Source: an uncultured bacterium (GTDB lineage Bacteria > Verrucomicrobiota > Kiritimatiellia > RFP12 > CAIWXQ01). From it: 64,000 bases of DNA. Below are positions 26,505 through 34,584 of the stretch, in pieces (within the stretch, counting starts at the first letter, position 1; each line of letters starts with the position of its first letter). The stretch is from assembly GCA_903916675.1 (NCBI GenBank), contig CAIWXQ010000034.1:1-64000 (forward strand). Direction: 5' to 3'. A program made the translations under genes and the position numbers. The notes under the pieces were generated by a model. That model had not been told where the DNA came from and ran no database searches. It saw nothing but the letters and a program-made list of their open reading frames with translations.

Positions 26505-27758
26505 CTAGGGCATTGATTCGCCCGCGGACCTTCCGGCCAGCCGACCGCTGGCAAAGGCCCAAGTGAGGTTGTAGCCGCCGCAGGGTCCATTGAGGTCGAG
26601 AACCTCGCCGGCAAAAAAAAGCCCTGACACGAGCCGACTCTGGAGTGTGTGCGGGGCCACCTCGCGCAGCGCCACGCCGCCGCGTGTGACCATGGCATGA
26701 TCCCACCCTTCGATCCGGACGATCGTCAGCGGCAATTCCGCGCAGAGTCGCGCCAGCGTCTCGAGCTGCTCGCGCCGCGCCTGCGCCAGCGTTGCGCCGG
26801 TGGCCAGATCCGCCTGTTCACAAAGCACCTGCGCCAGTCCGCGCGGCAGCTCGCCGGCCAGCAGGTTGTGCAAAGCGCGCCGGCCGAACGGCGCGCGCCA
26901 GGCATCAAACCTCGCGCGCCATATCGTGGCATCACGATCCACCCGCGGCGCCACCAGCAGCCGCACCTTCTCGCCCGCTGCCAGCAGCGCGGCCACCTCA
27001 CCGGAGATGTTGAGCACCGGCGGCCCGCTCACGCCACGGTGCGTAAACAGCACCGGGCCCAGACGCCCCTCGCGCGAGGCGCCCTTGCGGTCGATCCGCA
27101 CACGCGCGGCCTCGAGAACAACTCCGGCCAGCCGGGCTGGCCATGTCTCGGCCGTCATTAGCGGCGCCAGGGCCGGCACCGGTGCCATCAGCGTGTGCCC
27201 AGCCTCCACCGCCAATGCAAACCCGCTGCCGTCCGAACCCAGTGCCGGATAGCTCTTCCCGCCGGCAGCCAGAATGACACGCGGCGCGTCCAGAAAGCCG
27301 TCCGCTGTTTCGACACCCGTCACAACGCCGTTGCACCGCACGATTTTCCTCACGTCGCAGCGGCAGGCAATCCGCGCGCCGTATCGGTCCGCTGCGCACA
27401 ACAGCGCGTCGAGCACGTCGCGCGCACGCTGCGAGACAGGAAAAACACAGCCATCCTCCTGCGCCATGGTCGGCACGCCAGCCGCGGCAAAGAATTCCCG
27501 AATGGCGGCCGGCGGAAACTCGCGCAGCGCACCCTGCAGAAATCGACCCTGGCGCCCGAAGGCAACCAAGATTGCGTCCGCGCTGGCGGCCGTGGTGAGG
27601 TTGCAGCGCCCGCCGCCCGTTGTCAGCAGCTTGCGGCCCGGACTTTCCATACGCTCACAGACCCGCACACGCCGGCCAGCCGCAGCCGCCGTCGCAGCCG
27701 CCATCAATCCAGCCGGCCCAGCGCCAATGACAAGAATATCCACCTGCTCGTGTGACAT
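26505..27758 (-). CDS. HI0933/YhiN (BaiN)-family FAD-dependent oxidoreductase
   Basis: Flavoprotein of about 417 residues: FAD-binding VDILVIGAGPAGLMAAATAA at the N-terminus, the family signature SPGRKLLTTGGGRCNLT, DGCVFPVSQRARDV, VILAAGGKSYPALGSDGSG, FTHRGVSGPPVLNISGE, and C-terminal GLFFAGEVLDLNGPCGGYNL with TWAFASGRLAG. Family members are commonly labelled aminoacetone oxidase or flavoprotein BaiN. The true substrate is unsettled. ATG 27758 places the Rossmann motif near residue 8. ATG 27767 is also possible and neither has a Shine-Dalgarno site. It runs divergently from rpmH. Confidence 0.88.
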   Translation of the reverse strand: MSHEQVDILVIGAGPAGLMAAATAAAAGRRVRVCERMESPGRKLLTTGGGRCNLTTAASADAILVAFGRQGRFLQGALREFPPAAIREFFAAAGVPTMAQEDGCVFPVSQRARDVLDALLCAADRYGARIACRCDVRKIVRCNGVVTGVETADGFLDAPRVILAAGGKSYPALGSDGSGFALAVEAGHTLMAPVPALAPLMTAETWPARLAGVVLEAARVRIDRKGASREGRLGPVLFTHRGVSGPPVLNISGEVAALLAAGEKVRLLVAPRVDRDATIWRARFDAWRAPFGRRALHNLLAGELPRGLAQVLCEQADLATGATLAQARREQLETLARLCAELPLTIVRIEGWDHAMVTRGGVALREVAPHTLQSRLVSGLFFAGEVLDLNGPCGGYNLTWAFASGRLAGRSAGESMP

Positions 27759-27915
27759 GAAAGTCATTGTGACACGGGCTGTTCGGAAAAGGAATTCGGG
27801 AGTCTGGCAGCGGAATCTTGAACTGGCGAGCAAAGGCTGATTCTGGGACCTGACTGCGAAATGCGACTGGATATGATTTGTAACACGTTTGCAGTAAGGA
27901 TATTACGCACAACAA

Positions 27916-27943
27916 TTGACTGCTTCCGGCAAAATGGTATCTT
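27916..27943 (+). promoter_or_regulatory. Predicted promoter of rpmH-rnpA-yidD-yidC
   Basis: TTGACT (27916-27921), 16-bp spacer, TATCTT (27938-27943). Leader of about 24 nt with GCAGGAG 7 nt before the rpmH ATG. Confidence 0.65.
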
Positions 27944-27973
27944 AATGGATTCAACTGAAGCAGGAGTTCGACC

Positions 27974-28108
27974 ATGAAGCAGCTTTACCAGCCTTCGAAG
28001 ATCAAGCGCCGACGCAAGATCGGTTTCCGCGCTCGCATGGCCACCAAGGGGGGGCGCAAGATTCTCTCCCGCCGCCGCAGCAAGGGGCGCGCCCGCCTGA
28101 CGATCTGA
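27974..28108 (+). CDS. rpmH: 50S ribosomal protein L34
   Basis: 44 residues: [20 protein letters not shown], then [20 protein letters not shown]. This is full-length L34, a very basic late-assembling 50S protein. GCAGGAG precedes the ATG. First gene of the conserved rpmH-rnpA-yidD-yidC block. dnaA is not next to it. Confidence 0.97.
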   Translation: MKQLYQPSKIKRRRKIGFRARMATKGGRKILSRRRSKGRARLTI

Positions 28109-28127
28109 TCCCCGACGGAGCGTCCGT

Positions 28128-28550
28128 ATGAGCCGGGAGCCGGACAGTGTGCACTCCGGCGCAACGCCGCCGGGACCCCGCGAAGTGGCGTCCGATTTCG
28201 GACTACCCCGCTCGCGACGCATGTTCCCCGCGCTCTATCGCGACGCTTTCGCGCAGGAGCGTTCGATCCCCGGGCGGTTTCTCGTACTTTGGCTGCGTTT
28301 CGCGTCGGATGCGGACCGCCGCATGGGTGTGGTGACCAGCCGCCGAACGCTCCCCTCCGCCGTGGCGCGCAACCACGCGCGTCGGCTGCTGCGTGAGGCT
28401 TTCCGGCTGAACCGCGCCCATCTGCGCACCGATGTGGACGTGCTTCTGCTGGCGCGCGGCCGGATCGAGCAGGTGCAGCGACAGGATGTGGAGGCGGACT
28501 TCCGTGCGACCTGCCGCAAGGCTGGAATCTGGAGGGACAACCCATGCTGA
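28128..28550 (+). CDS. rnpA: Ribonuclease P protein component
   Basis: Protein subunit of RNase P, which matures tRNA 5' ends with the RNA subunit. 140 residues. The RNP-like core carries [20 protein letters not shown], then [14 protein letters not shown], and VDVLLLARG. An N-terminal extension of about 25 residues is present before the conserved part. The position 19 bp after rpmH, with its 3' end overlapping yidD by 7 bp, is standard. Confidence 0.93.
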   Translation: MSREPDSVHSGATPPGPREVASDFGLPRSRRMFPALYRDAFAQERSIPGRFLVLWLRFASDADRRMGVVTSRRTLPSAVARNHARRLLREAFRLNRAHLRTDVDVLLLARGRIEQVQRQDVEADFRATCRKAGIWRDNPC

Positions 28551-28771
28551 GCCACCTGCTGATCGCCTGCGTGCGGGCTTATCAGGTCGTGCTCGGCGTG
28601 CACATGGGAAACTGCTGCCGGTTCGAGCCGTCCTGCTCGAACTACAGCATGGAAGCACTGCGCACGCACGGTGCGTGGCGTGGACTCAGCCTGACCGTCC
28701 GGCGCGTGCTGCGCTGCCGGCCGTTCGGACCCAGCGGCTACGATCCGGTGCCGGCGAGACAGGGTGAGTAG
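28544..28771 (+). CDS. yidD: Membrane protein insertion efficiency factor YidD
   Basis: 75 residues with the family pattern [33 protein letters not shown] and [14 protein letters not shown] (conserved Cys pairs). YidD acts with YidC at the inner membrane. The start overlaps rnpA (7 bp), indicating coupling. Confidence 0.95.
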   Translation: MLSHLLIACVRAYQVVLGVHMGNCCRFEPSCSNYSMEALRTHGAWRGLSLTVRRVLRCRPFGPSGYDPVPARQGE

Positions 28772-28875
28772 ACCGAACGACGTAAGGGGAAGATGTTGCA
28801 CATCGAACCAGAAAAGCCAAAACCCGCCAACCTCCTTCAGCCAAAACCTCTTTAACAAGCTCAAGAAAAAAGACC

Positions 28876-30681
28876 ATGAACCGCAATGACAAGCTGATCG
28901 TCGCCCTGCTCTTCCTCGCCCTGATGGGCTGGCTCTGGTACTCGAGCAACCAGACGACCCGCAAGGCGCAGGAACAGGCCGCCGCCGCGCACGCCACGGC
29001 TGCGCTTTCCACCAATGCCGCAGCCACAACCGCGCTGACGCCCGTTGTTTCCAACGCCGCGCCCGTCGTCGCCACCAACGTGCCGCCGCCCGCCACGCTG
29101 CCGCCCATTGTTCATTCGGCGCCAGAGGAAACCAACCTCCTGCATTCGGATGACATGGACCTGCTGGTCTCCTCGCGCGGCGCGACGCTGTTGGCTGCCA
29201 CGCTTCACAACTACACCGCCCGACCGGAGAAGAACAGCGGCCATGTGATCCTCGATTTCCATCCGCACCCGGCGCTCGCGCTTTCCGGCGTGCCGGGCCT
29301 GTCGGCAGACGCTGATTACCGCGTCGCAAAGGAAAGCGATGGCGCCCTGGTCTTCACCTGCCGCACGCCACAGGGACTGCGCGTCGAGCGCACCGTCGCC
29401 TTGGGTGCGCGCCATCTGATCCGGGTCATTGACCGCTTCGTCAACGTCTCCGACGCACCGGTCGCACTCGGCACGAACTGGGTCACGCTCGGCACCTTCT
29501 ACCGCGGCAGCTCGAAGAACGATGAGCTTTCCGTGGACTCCTTCGCCTGCGGAGCGGACGACACGGTTCGCCACTGGAGCAAGGAGCTGCCGGGGCTCTT
29601 CGGCGGCGGCGGATTTGGCTGCCTCGGCCCCAGCCGCCCGATGCTCGACCAAGCCAGCCAAACCGCCACCGGGAGCCAGCACTGGGTAGCGCTCAAGTCG
29701 CGCTTCTTTGTGCAGGCCCTCATGCCGGCGCCTTTCCACGCCGTGACCGCCTTCCGCGTCGATGCCACGCGCGACGCGAACAGCTCCGCCTTCGCCCTCT
29801 CGCACATCGACGGCGCCGTCGCCTTTCCTGCCGCGCAGCTGGAAAAGGGCCAGACCCTTGAGCGCAGCTATCAGCTCTACATCGGCCCCAAGAAGCTCGC
29901 CTATCTCACCGATTTCGGCGGGCGGCTGAACGAAATCATGGAGTTCAACGCCTACTCTTGGAATACCTTCTTCGGCTGGTTTTGCAGGCCGCTGGTGCAA
30001 CTTCTGAATTTCTCCTACGCCCATCTCTACCCCAACTACGGCGTGGCGATTATCCTGCTGACGATCCTCGTGCGTCTCGTCTTCTGGCCACTCACGCACA
30101 AGAGCACCGAGAGCGCCAAACGCATGCGCGACGTGCAGCCGAAAATCAAGGCCCTGCAGGAGCAGTTCAAGGACGAGCCCCAGAAGATGCAGCAGGAGAT
30201 CTGGGCGGTCTACCGTGCACACAAGGTTAACCCGCTCTCGAGCTGCCTGCCGATGCTCGTGCAGCTCCCAGTCTTTATTGCACTCTACACCGTGCTGCGC
30301 AGCGCGGTCGAACTGCGCTTCGCGCCGTTCCTCTGGGTGGCGGACCTCAGCGAGCCCGAGAACCTGCTTGCCGGCATCCTGCCAATTTCGCTCAACATCC
30401 TGCCACTCGTGATGGCCGCAGTCACCATCTGGCAAAGCAAGCTCACGCCCGCCATGGGCGATCCCACCCAGCAGAAAATGATGACCTGGATGATGCCGCT
30501 GATGATGCTCTTCTTCTTCTACAGCATGCCTGCGGCCCTGTCACTCTACTGGACCGTCAGCACCCTGCTGGCCATCCTTCAGCTCTGGCTGCAGCAGCGC
30601 ACCCCCAAGACCGAAGCCGCCCTCGCCGCCGCCGAACCCGAGAAACTCACGCGCCAGCAGCGGCGAAGGCTGGAGAGATAG
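28876..30681 (+). CDS. yidC: Membrane protein insertase YidC
   Basis: Inserts and folds inner-membrane proteins, alone or with SecYEG. 601 residues: an N-terminal membrane anchor (LIVALLFLALMGWLWYSSNQ), an Ala/Thr/Pro-rich linker, a large periplasmic beta domain (about 90-350) and the conserved five-helix core beginning about 365 (NYGVAIILLTILVRLVFWPL with the hydrophilic-groove Arg, then MRDVQPKIKALQEQF, NPLSSCLPMLVQLPVFIALY, MMPLMMLFFFYSMPAALSLY). The C-terminus is basic (LTRQQRRRLER). The periplasmic domain marks this as the Gram-negative form. Confidence 0.97.
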   Translation: MNRNDKLIVALLFLALMGWLWYSSNQTTRKAQEQAAAAHATAALSTNAAATTALTPVVSNAAPVVATNVPPPATLPPIVHSAPEETNLLHSDDMDLLVSSRGATLLAATLHNYTARPEKNSGHVILDFHPHPALALSGVPGLSADADYRVAKESDGALVFTCRTPQGLRVERTVALGARHLIRVIDRFVNVSDAPVALGTNWVTLGTFYRGSSKNDELSVDSFACGADDTVRHWSKELPGLFGGGGFGCLGPSRPMLDQASQTATGSQHWVALKSRFFVQALMPAPFHAVTAFRVDATRDANSSAFALSHIDGAVAFPAAQLEKGQTLERSYQLYIGPKKLAYLTDFGGRLNEIMEFNAYSWNTFFGWFCRPLVQLLNFSYAHLYPNYGVAIILLTILVRLVFWPLTHKSTESAKRMRDVQPKIKALQEQFKDEPQKMQQEIWAVYRAHKVNPLSSCLPMLVQLPVFIALYTVLRSAVELRFAPFLWVADLSEPENLLAGILPISLNILPLVMAAVTIWQSKLTPAMGDPTQQKMMTWMMPLMMLFFFYSMPAALSLYWTVSTLLAILQLWLQQRTPKTEAALAAAEPEKLTRQQRRRLER

Positions 30682-30682
30682 G

Positions 30683-30803
30683 GGTTTAGGCTGTAGGCTG
30701 AAGACTGTTAGGTCAGATTCGATTGAATCGAATGGCAATCGATTCCGATTTCGACAGTGCTCCAGATCACACAACTAACAACCTTCAGCCTAACAGCCTC
30801 ACC
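30683..30803. repeat. Repeat-filled gap between yidC and dinB
   Basis: TAGGCTG-TAGGCTG-AAGACTG heptamers (30688-30708), a GATTCGATT/GAATCG array with GATTCCGATTTCGAC (30716-30758), then the inverted heptamers CTTCAGCC-TAACAGCC (30783-30799) immediately before the dinB ATG. The outer heptamers are complementary and could fold. Confidence 0.8.
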
Positions 30804-32060
30804 ATGAGTACCCGCGACATCCTCCACGTAGACATGGACGCGTTCTTCGCGGCCGTGGAGCAGCGCGACCGCCCGGAACTGTGCGGCAAGCCGGTAGTTG
30901 TCGGCGCCGGCCCGCACGAGCGTGGCGTGGTCTCGACCTGCTCCTACGAGGCACGCCCCTTCGGCGTGCGCTCGGCCATGCCCTCGCGCGAGGCTTTTCG
31001 CCTCTGTCCGCAGGCCGTCTTCCTGTTGCCGGACATGCCCCGCTATGCCGCTGTTTCGCGGCAGATGTTCGCCACCCTCGAGCGCTTCACCCCGCTGGTG
31101 GAGCCGGTTTCAGTCGACGAAGCGTTCCTCGACGTCACCGGTGCCAAGGGACTCTTCGGCGCGCCGGAGAAAATCGCCGCGTCGGTCCGCGCCGCCATCC
31201 GCGCGGAGCTCAACCTAACCGCCTCCGTCGGCGTGGCCGGCAACAAGTTCCTCGCCAAGCTGGCCGGTGAACTCTGCAAGCCCGATGGCCTGGCCGTGGT
31301 GCCGCGCGACCGCGCTGCCGTGCTGGCATTCCTTGCGCCGCTGCCGGTCGGCCGCCTCTGGGGCGTCGGCAAGGTCACCTGCAGCCTGCTCGAACAGCAC
31401 GGCTACAAGCTGATCGGCGACCTTCAGCGCGCCTCGGAAGCCTCCCTCGCGCCGATTGTCGGCCCCCACGCCACCGGCCACCTCCTGCGCCTGGCCTTTG
31501 GCGAAGACGAGCGCGCCGTCGAAACCGACTTCGAGGAGAAGAGCATCTCGCGCGAGCACACCTTCCCCGTCGACTGCCGTGATCCCGAACGCCTGCGCGC
31601 CACGCTGCGCGATCTCGCCGACGATGTCGGCAGCCGTCTGCGCGAAGCGGGCAAGTTCGCCGGCGTGGGGCGCCTCAAACTGCGCTGGGCAGACTTCCAG
31701 ACTCTCACACGCCAGCGCACCTTTCCCTTGCCCGTCTGCGACGACTTTACCTTGCGCCACCTCGCGCTCGAACTCTTCGAGGCCGAGCCGCTGATCCAGC
31801 CGGTGCGTCTCATCGGCTTTGGTGTCGGCGGCTTCGCCGCCGAACGCCAAGAGCAGCTCGACCTCTTTGCCGAGCCCGCCAACCGCCGCGCACGCGACGA
31901 GAAGCTCTGCCACACCGTGGACCGGTTGCGTGAGAAGCTCGGAAAGGATCACATCGTCCGGGCCGATGCGGTCAGAAAACGAAAGCGCGCAGAAGGTGAA
32001 AGAAGTCAGAATTCAGGAGCCAGAACGGAGGCACGCAAGCCAAGCCAAGAAAAAGACTAG
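30804..32060 (+). CDS. dinB: DNA polymerase IV (Y-family)
   Basis: Translesion DNA polymerase. 418 residues: palm motif HVDMDAFFAAVEQRDRPEL, steric and finger region STCSYEARPFGVRSAMPSRE, catalytic SVDEAFLDVTGA, VGVAGNKFLAKLAGELCKP, helix-hairpin-helix LPVGRLWGVGKVT, then the little-finger domain (SISREHTFPVDC). ATG 30804 gives the family N-terminus. Codons further upstream run into repeats. The last 25 or so residues (GERSQNSGARTEARKPSQ) come from a repeat island and are not part of the family. The beta-clamp motif QEQLDLFA lies near the end of the conserved part. Confidence 0.95.
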   Translation: MSTRDILHVDMDAFFAAVEQRDRPELCGKPVVVGAGPHERGVVSTCSYEARPFGVRSAMPSREAFRLCPQAVFLLPDMPRYAAVSRQMFATLERFTPLVEPVSVDEAFLDVTGAKGLFGAPEKIAASVRAAIRAELNLTASVGVAGNKFLAKLAGELCKPDGLAVVPRDRAAVLAFLAPLPVGRLWGVGKVTCSLLEQHGYKLIGDLQRASEASLAPIVGPHATGHLLRLAFGEDERAVETDFEEKSISREHTFPVDCRDPERLRATLRDLADDVGSRLREAGKFAGVGRLKLRWADFQTLTRQRTFPLPVCDDFTLRHLALELFEAEPLIQPVRLIGFGVGGFAAERQEQLDLFAEPANRRARDEKLCHTVDRLREKLGKDHIVRADAVRKRKRAEGERSQNSGARTEARKPSQEKD

Positions 32061-32100
32061 AGCCCATTCTGAGTTCTGTCTCCGAACTCCTTCGCATCCG
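31988..32100. repeat. Repeat island over the dinB 3' end
   Basis: AGAAGGTGAAAGAAGTC, AGAATTC and AGGAGCC units (31990-32020) code for the DinB tail. Inverted ATTCTGAGTTCTG and CTCCGAACTCC pieces follow after the stop (32066-32092). Confidence 0.7.
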
Positions 32101-32106
32101 CCACTC

Positions 32107-33426
32107 ATGCAATCCCCAACTCAATTCCTCTCATCCCACGGCTTCGATCTCGCGGCCATAGCTCCCGAGGCGTTGCTGAGGCTGTTCGACGCAGCCATGA
32201 CGCGCGGGCTCGACGGCTGCACGGAAAACGCGCTCCCCATGCTCCCGGCGTTCCTGACGACAGGCCGCCGCGTGCCGGCGGACACGCCCGTGGCCGTGCT
32301 CGATGCCGGTGGCACCAACCTGCGCGCCGCCACAGTCCGGTTCGACGCCGACCGACGGCCGCACATCGAGGATTTTGTCCGCACCCAAATCCCCGGCGCG
32401 CAAAGCGAGGTCACGGTCGATGAATTCTACGATGCCCTCGCCGACCTACTCACCCCGCATGCCGCCAAAGCCAAGAGTATCGGTTTCTGCTTCTCCTATC
32501 CGGCCGAGACCACGCCGGACTGCGATGCGCGGCTGATCTGCTGGACCAAGCAGATCCGCGCGCCCGCTGTGGTCGGCACCCTTGCCGGCGCCAACCTCCG
32601 CCAGCGCCTCGCCCGCCGCGGTTGCGACCGCCCTGTTGTCGTGCTGAATGACACCGTCGCCGCGGTCCTGTCCGGTGCCGCCACCAACAGCCGGCACGCG
32701 AGCCACGTCGGCTTCATCCTTGGTACCGGCTCCAACACTGCCTACGTCGAGCGCATTGCCAACATCCGCAAACTGCGCAACCCGCGGCTGAAACTAACCG
32801 ACACCATGGTCGTCAACGTCGAGTCCGGTAGCTTCTCCCTCGCGCCGCGCAGCCGGTTTGATGAACGGTTCGATGCCACCCTCCCCGATTGCGGCGCCTA
32901 TGCCTTCGAGAAGATGATTGGCGGAGCCTATCTCGGCCGGCTCGGTCATGCGATCCTGCAGGAGGCAGCGCGCGCCGGCCTCTTCTCGCCCGCTGCCGCA
33001 ACCGCCCTGCTCGCCATGCCCGCGCCGGACAACAAGGACCTCGACCTCTTTTGTCACAATCCGCAACAGCCGCCAACCACGTTCGCCGCACTGCCGCTGG
33101 CCAACGCCGACCGCTGCGTCATAGTAGAGCTTTGCACGCCGGTCTATTCCCGCGCCGCGCTCTTTGCGGCCGTCAATATCGCCGCGGCCGTGATCCGCAC
33201 CGGTGCCGGACACGATCCGCAGCACCCCGTGGGCGTCAACATCGACGGCTCCACCTACTATCGCACCCGCACCATCCCGTTCGCCGCGCGTGTCCAGGAA
33301 CACCTGCGTCGCCTGCTGGACCCGCGCGACATCCACTGGGAGCCGCTCGCCATCGCCGAATCGCCCATCCTCGGCGCGGCCGTAGCGGGACTGACCGGGC
33401 CGACCACGGGAAAGGCTGCAGGCTGA
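32107..33426 (+). CDS. Eukaryotic-type hexokinase
   Basis: 439 residues with an actin-like ATPase fold: phosphate-1 motif AVLDAGGTNLRAATVRFD, a sugar-site region SIGFCFSYPAETTPDCD, VVVLNDTVAAVLSGAA (catalytic Asp), GFILGTGSNTAYVE, VNVESGSF, MIGGAYLGRLGH, and a C-terminal adenosine motif GVNIDGSTYYRT. These match the hexokinase family of eukaryotes and some bacteria rather than Glk or ROK kinases. It likely phosphorylates glucose or a related hexose. The substrate is not provable here. The gap after dinB is 46 bp of repeat. A TAGGCTG-type repeat begins at its 3' end. Confidence 0.85.
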   Translation: MQSPTQFLSSHGFDLAAIAPEALLRLFDAAMTRGLDGCTENALPMLPAFLTTGRRVPADTPVAVLDAGGTNLRAATVRFDADRRPHIEDFVRTQIPGAQSEVTVDEFYDALADLLTPHAAKAKSIGFCFSYPAETTPDCDARLICWTKQIRAPAVVGTLAGANLRQRLARRGCDRPVVVLNDTVAAVLSGAATNSRHASHVGFILGTGSNTAYVERIANIRKLRNPRLKLTDTMVVNVESGSFSLAPRSRFDERFDATLPDCGAYAFEKMIGGAYLGRLGHAILQEAARAGLFSPAAATALLAMPAPDNKDLDLFCHNPQQPPTTFAALPLANADRCVIVELCTPVYSRAALFAAVNIAAAVIRTGAGHDPQHPVGVNIDGSTYYRTRTIPFAARVQEHLRRLLDPRDIHWEPLAIAESPILGAAVAGLTGPTTGKAAG

Positions 33427-33490
33427 AGGCTATTGGCTGTTCGATCGCCCTGCAGCCTATTGTTGACAGCCGACAGACTCGACAAGTCGC
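33411..33490. repeat. GGCTG-type repeats after the hexokinase gene
   Basis: GGCTGCAGGCTGAAGGCTA-TTGGCTG (33414-33440) and inverted CTGCAGCCTATTG-TTGACAGCC-GACAG (33450-33477). The two halves are complementary and may act as a weak terminator. Confidence 0.65.
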
Positions 33491-33494
33491 ATCC

Positions 33495-33523
33495 TTGACG
33501 CCCATCGCAATTCCATCTAGCTT
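33495..33523 (+). promoter_or_regulatory. Predicted promoter of the nitrilase gene, leaderless layout
   Basis: TTGACG (33495-33500), 17-bp spacer, TAGCTT (33518-33523), 7 nt to the ATG at 33531. No Shine-Dalgarno site. Confidence 0.5.
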
Positions 33524-33530
33524 GCTTTCT

Positions 33531-34346
33531 ATGGCCCCAACCCTTCCTCAGCAGCCCCTGCGCACAGCACTCGTGCAGAACGCGGCCGGCGCGGATCCGC
33601 AGGCGAACCTAGACTGGCTCGCTGCGCACTGGCCGGAGCGCGGCTCGATTGACCTCATTGCGCTCCCGGAGGTTTTCGCCTTCCGAGGCGGCGATGAGGA
33701 AAGCCGCGCCGCTGCCGCGCCGCTCGATGGCCCGCTCGGTCGCTGGCTCGCCGCGCAGGCTGTCCGCGCCAACGCCTGGGTACTGGCCGGCAGCGTGCTC
33801 GAGCGCGACGGTGACCGGATCTACAACACCTCCTTGCTTTTCGACCGCGCCGGCGACCTCGCGGCTTCCTACCGCAAAATGCACCTCTTCGAGGCGCGGC
33901 TGGAAAGCGGCCGGACGATCCGCGAGAGCGATGTTTACCGCCCCGGCGACCGTCCTGTGCTGGCAATGATCGACTCCTGGTGCTGCGGCCTCTCGATCTG
34001 CTACGACGTACGCTTCCCTGAGCTCTACCGGCACTATGCCGGCGAGGGCGCCTCACTTCTGTTGATCCCGGCCAACTTCACGCAGCGCACCGGCCGCGAC
34101 CACTGGGAGACGCTCATCCGGGCGCGTGCAATCGAGAACCAGTGCTTCGTCCTCGCGCCCGACCAGTGCGGCGCCAACCCGCACACCCGCTGCCGCAGCC
34201 ATGGCCACTCGCTTGCCTTCGGCCCCTGGGGCGAACTACTCGCCACGGCTGCCGATGAACCGACCGTGCTGCGTGTCACCCTCGATCCGCAGCTTCTCAT
34301 CTCCACCCGCCAGCGCATCCCCGCACTCGAGCACCGGAGGATGTGA
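33531..34346 (+). CDS. Carbon-nitrogen hydrolase (nitrilase/omega-amidase family)
   Basis: 271 residues with the catalytic triad in context: Glu in IDLIALPEVFAF (about 41), Lys in ASYRKMHLFEA (about 117) and Cys in GLSICYDVRFPELYR (about 154). Also NTSLLFDRAG and ARAIENQCFVLAPDQCG. Closest in style to Nit1/Nit2-type enzymes (deaminated glutathione amidase or omega-amidase). The exact amide is uncertain. Cytosolic. It follows the hexokinase gene by 104 bp, with its own promoter. Confidence 0.9.
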   Translation: MAPTLPQQPLRTALVQNAAGADPQANLDWLAAHWPERGSIDLIALPEVFAFRGGDEESRAAAAPLDGPLGRWLAAQAVRANAWVLAGSVLERDGDRIYNTSLLFDRAGDLAASYRKMHLFEARLESGRTIRESDVYRPGDRPVLAMIDSWCCGLSICYDVRFPELYRHYAGEGASLLLIPANFTQRTGRDHWETLIRARAIENQCFVLAPDQCGANPHTRCRSHGHSLAFGPWGELLATAADEPTVLRVTLDPQLLISTRQRIPALEHRRM

Positions 34347-34439
34347 AGCGCAGCGGCGCGGGGCGATTCTTGCCCCTTGGGCCGGATGTCCAACAAGCGA
34401 ACTGCAAAACAGCTGAACAGTAGATGAGCGAGGTCTGAC

Positions 34440-34520
34440 GTTTGCAGAGCCGATCAGAAACCTTCATTCTTCTGCGGTTAGCTATTCGTCACGCTGCGGT
34501 TCGCTCGTAATCCGACCGCA
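34440..34520. repeat. CTGCGGTT-type repeats before addB
   Basis: TTCTGCGGTTAGCTATTCG and CACGCTGCGGTTCGCTCG (34470-34506). Same family as 6486-6515, 14.0 kb and 22.65 kb. The rest of the gap between the amidase gene and addB shows no gene. Confidence 0.6.
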
Positions 34521-34547
34521 GTCGCCCGCACCCATTTCCTCCTGGTC

Positions 34548-34576
34548 TTGCCTTGCTTCCGCGCGCCAACCATAAT
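34548..34576 (+). promoter_or_regulatory. Predicted addBA promoter, leaderless layout
   Basis: TTGCCT (34548-34553), 17-bp spacer, CATAAT (34571-34576), 8 nt to the ATG at 34585. No Shine-Dalgarno site. Confidence 0.5.
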
Positions 34577-34584
34577 GGCAGGCA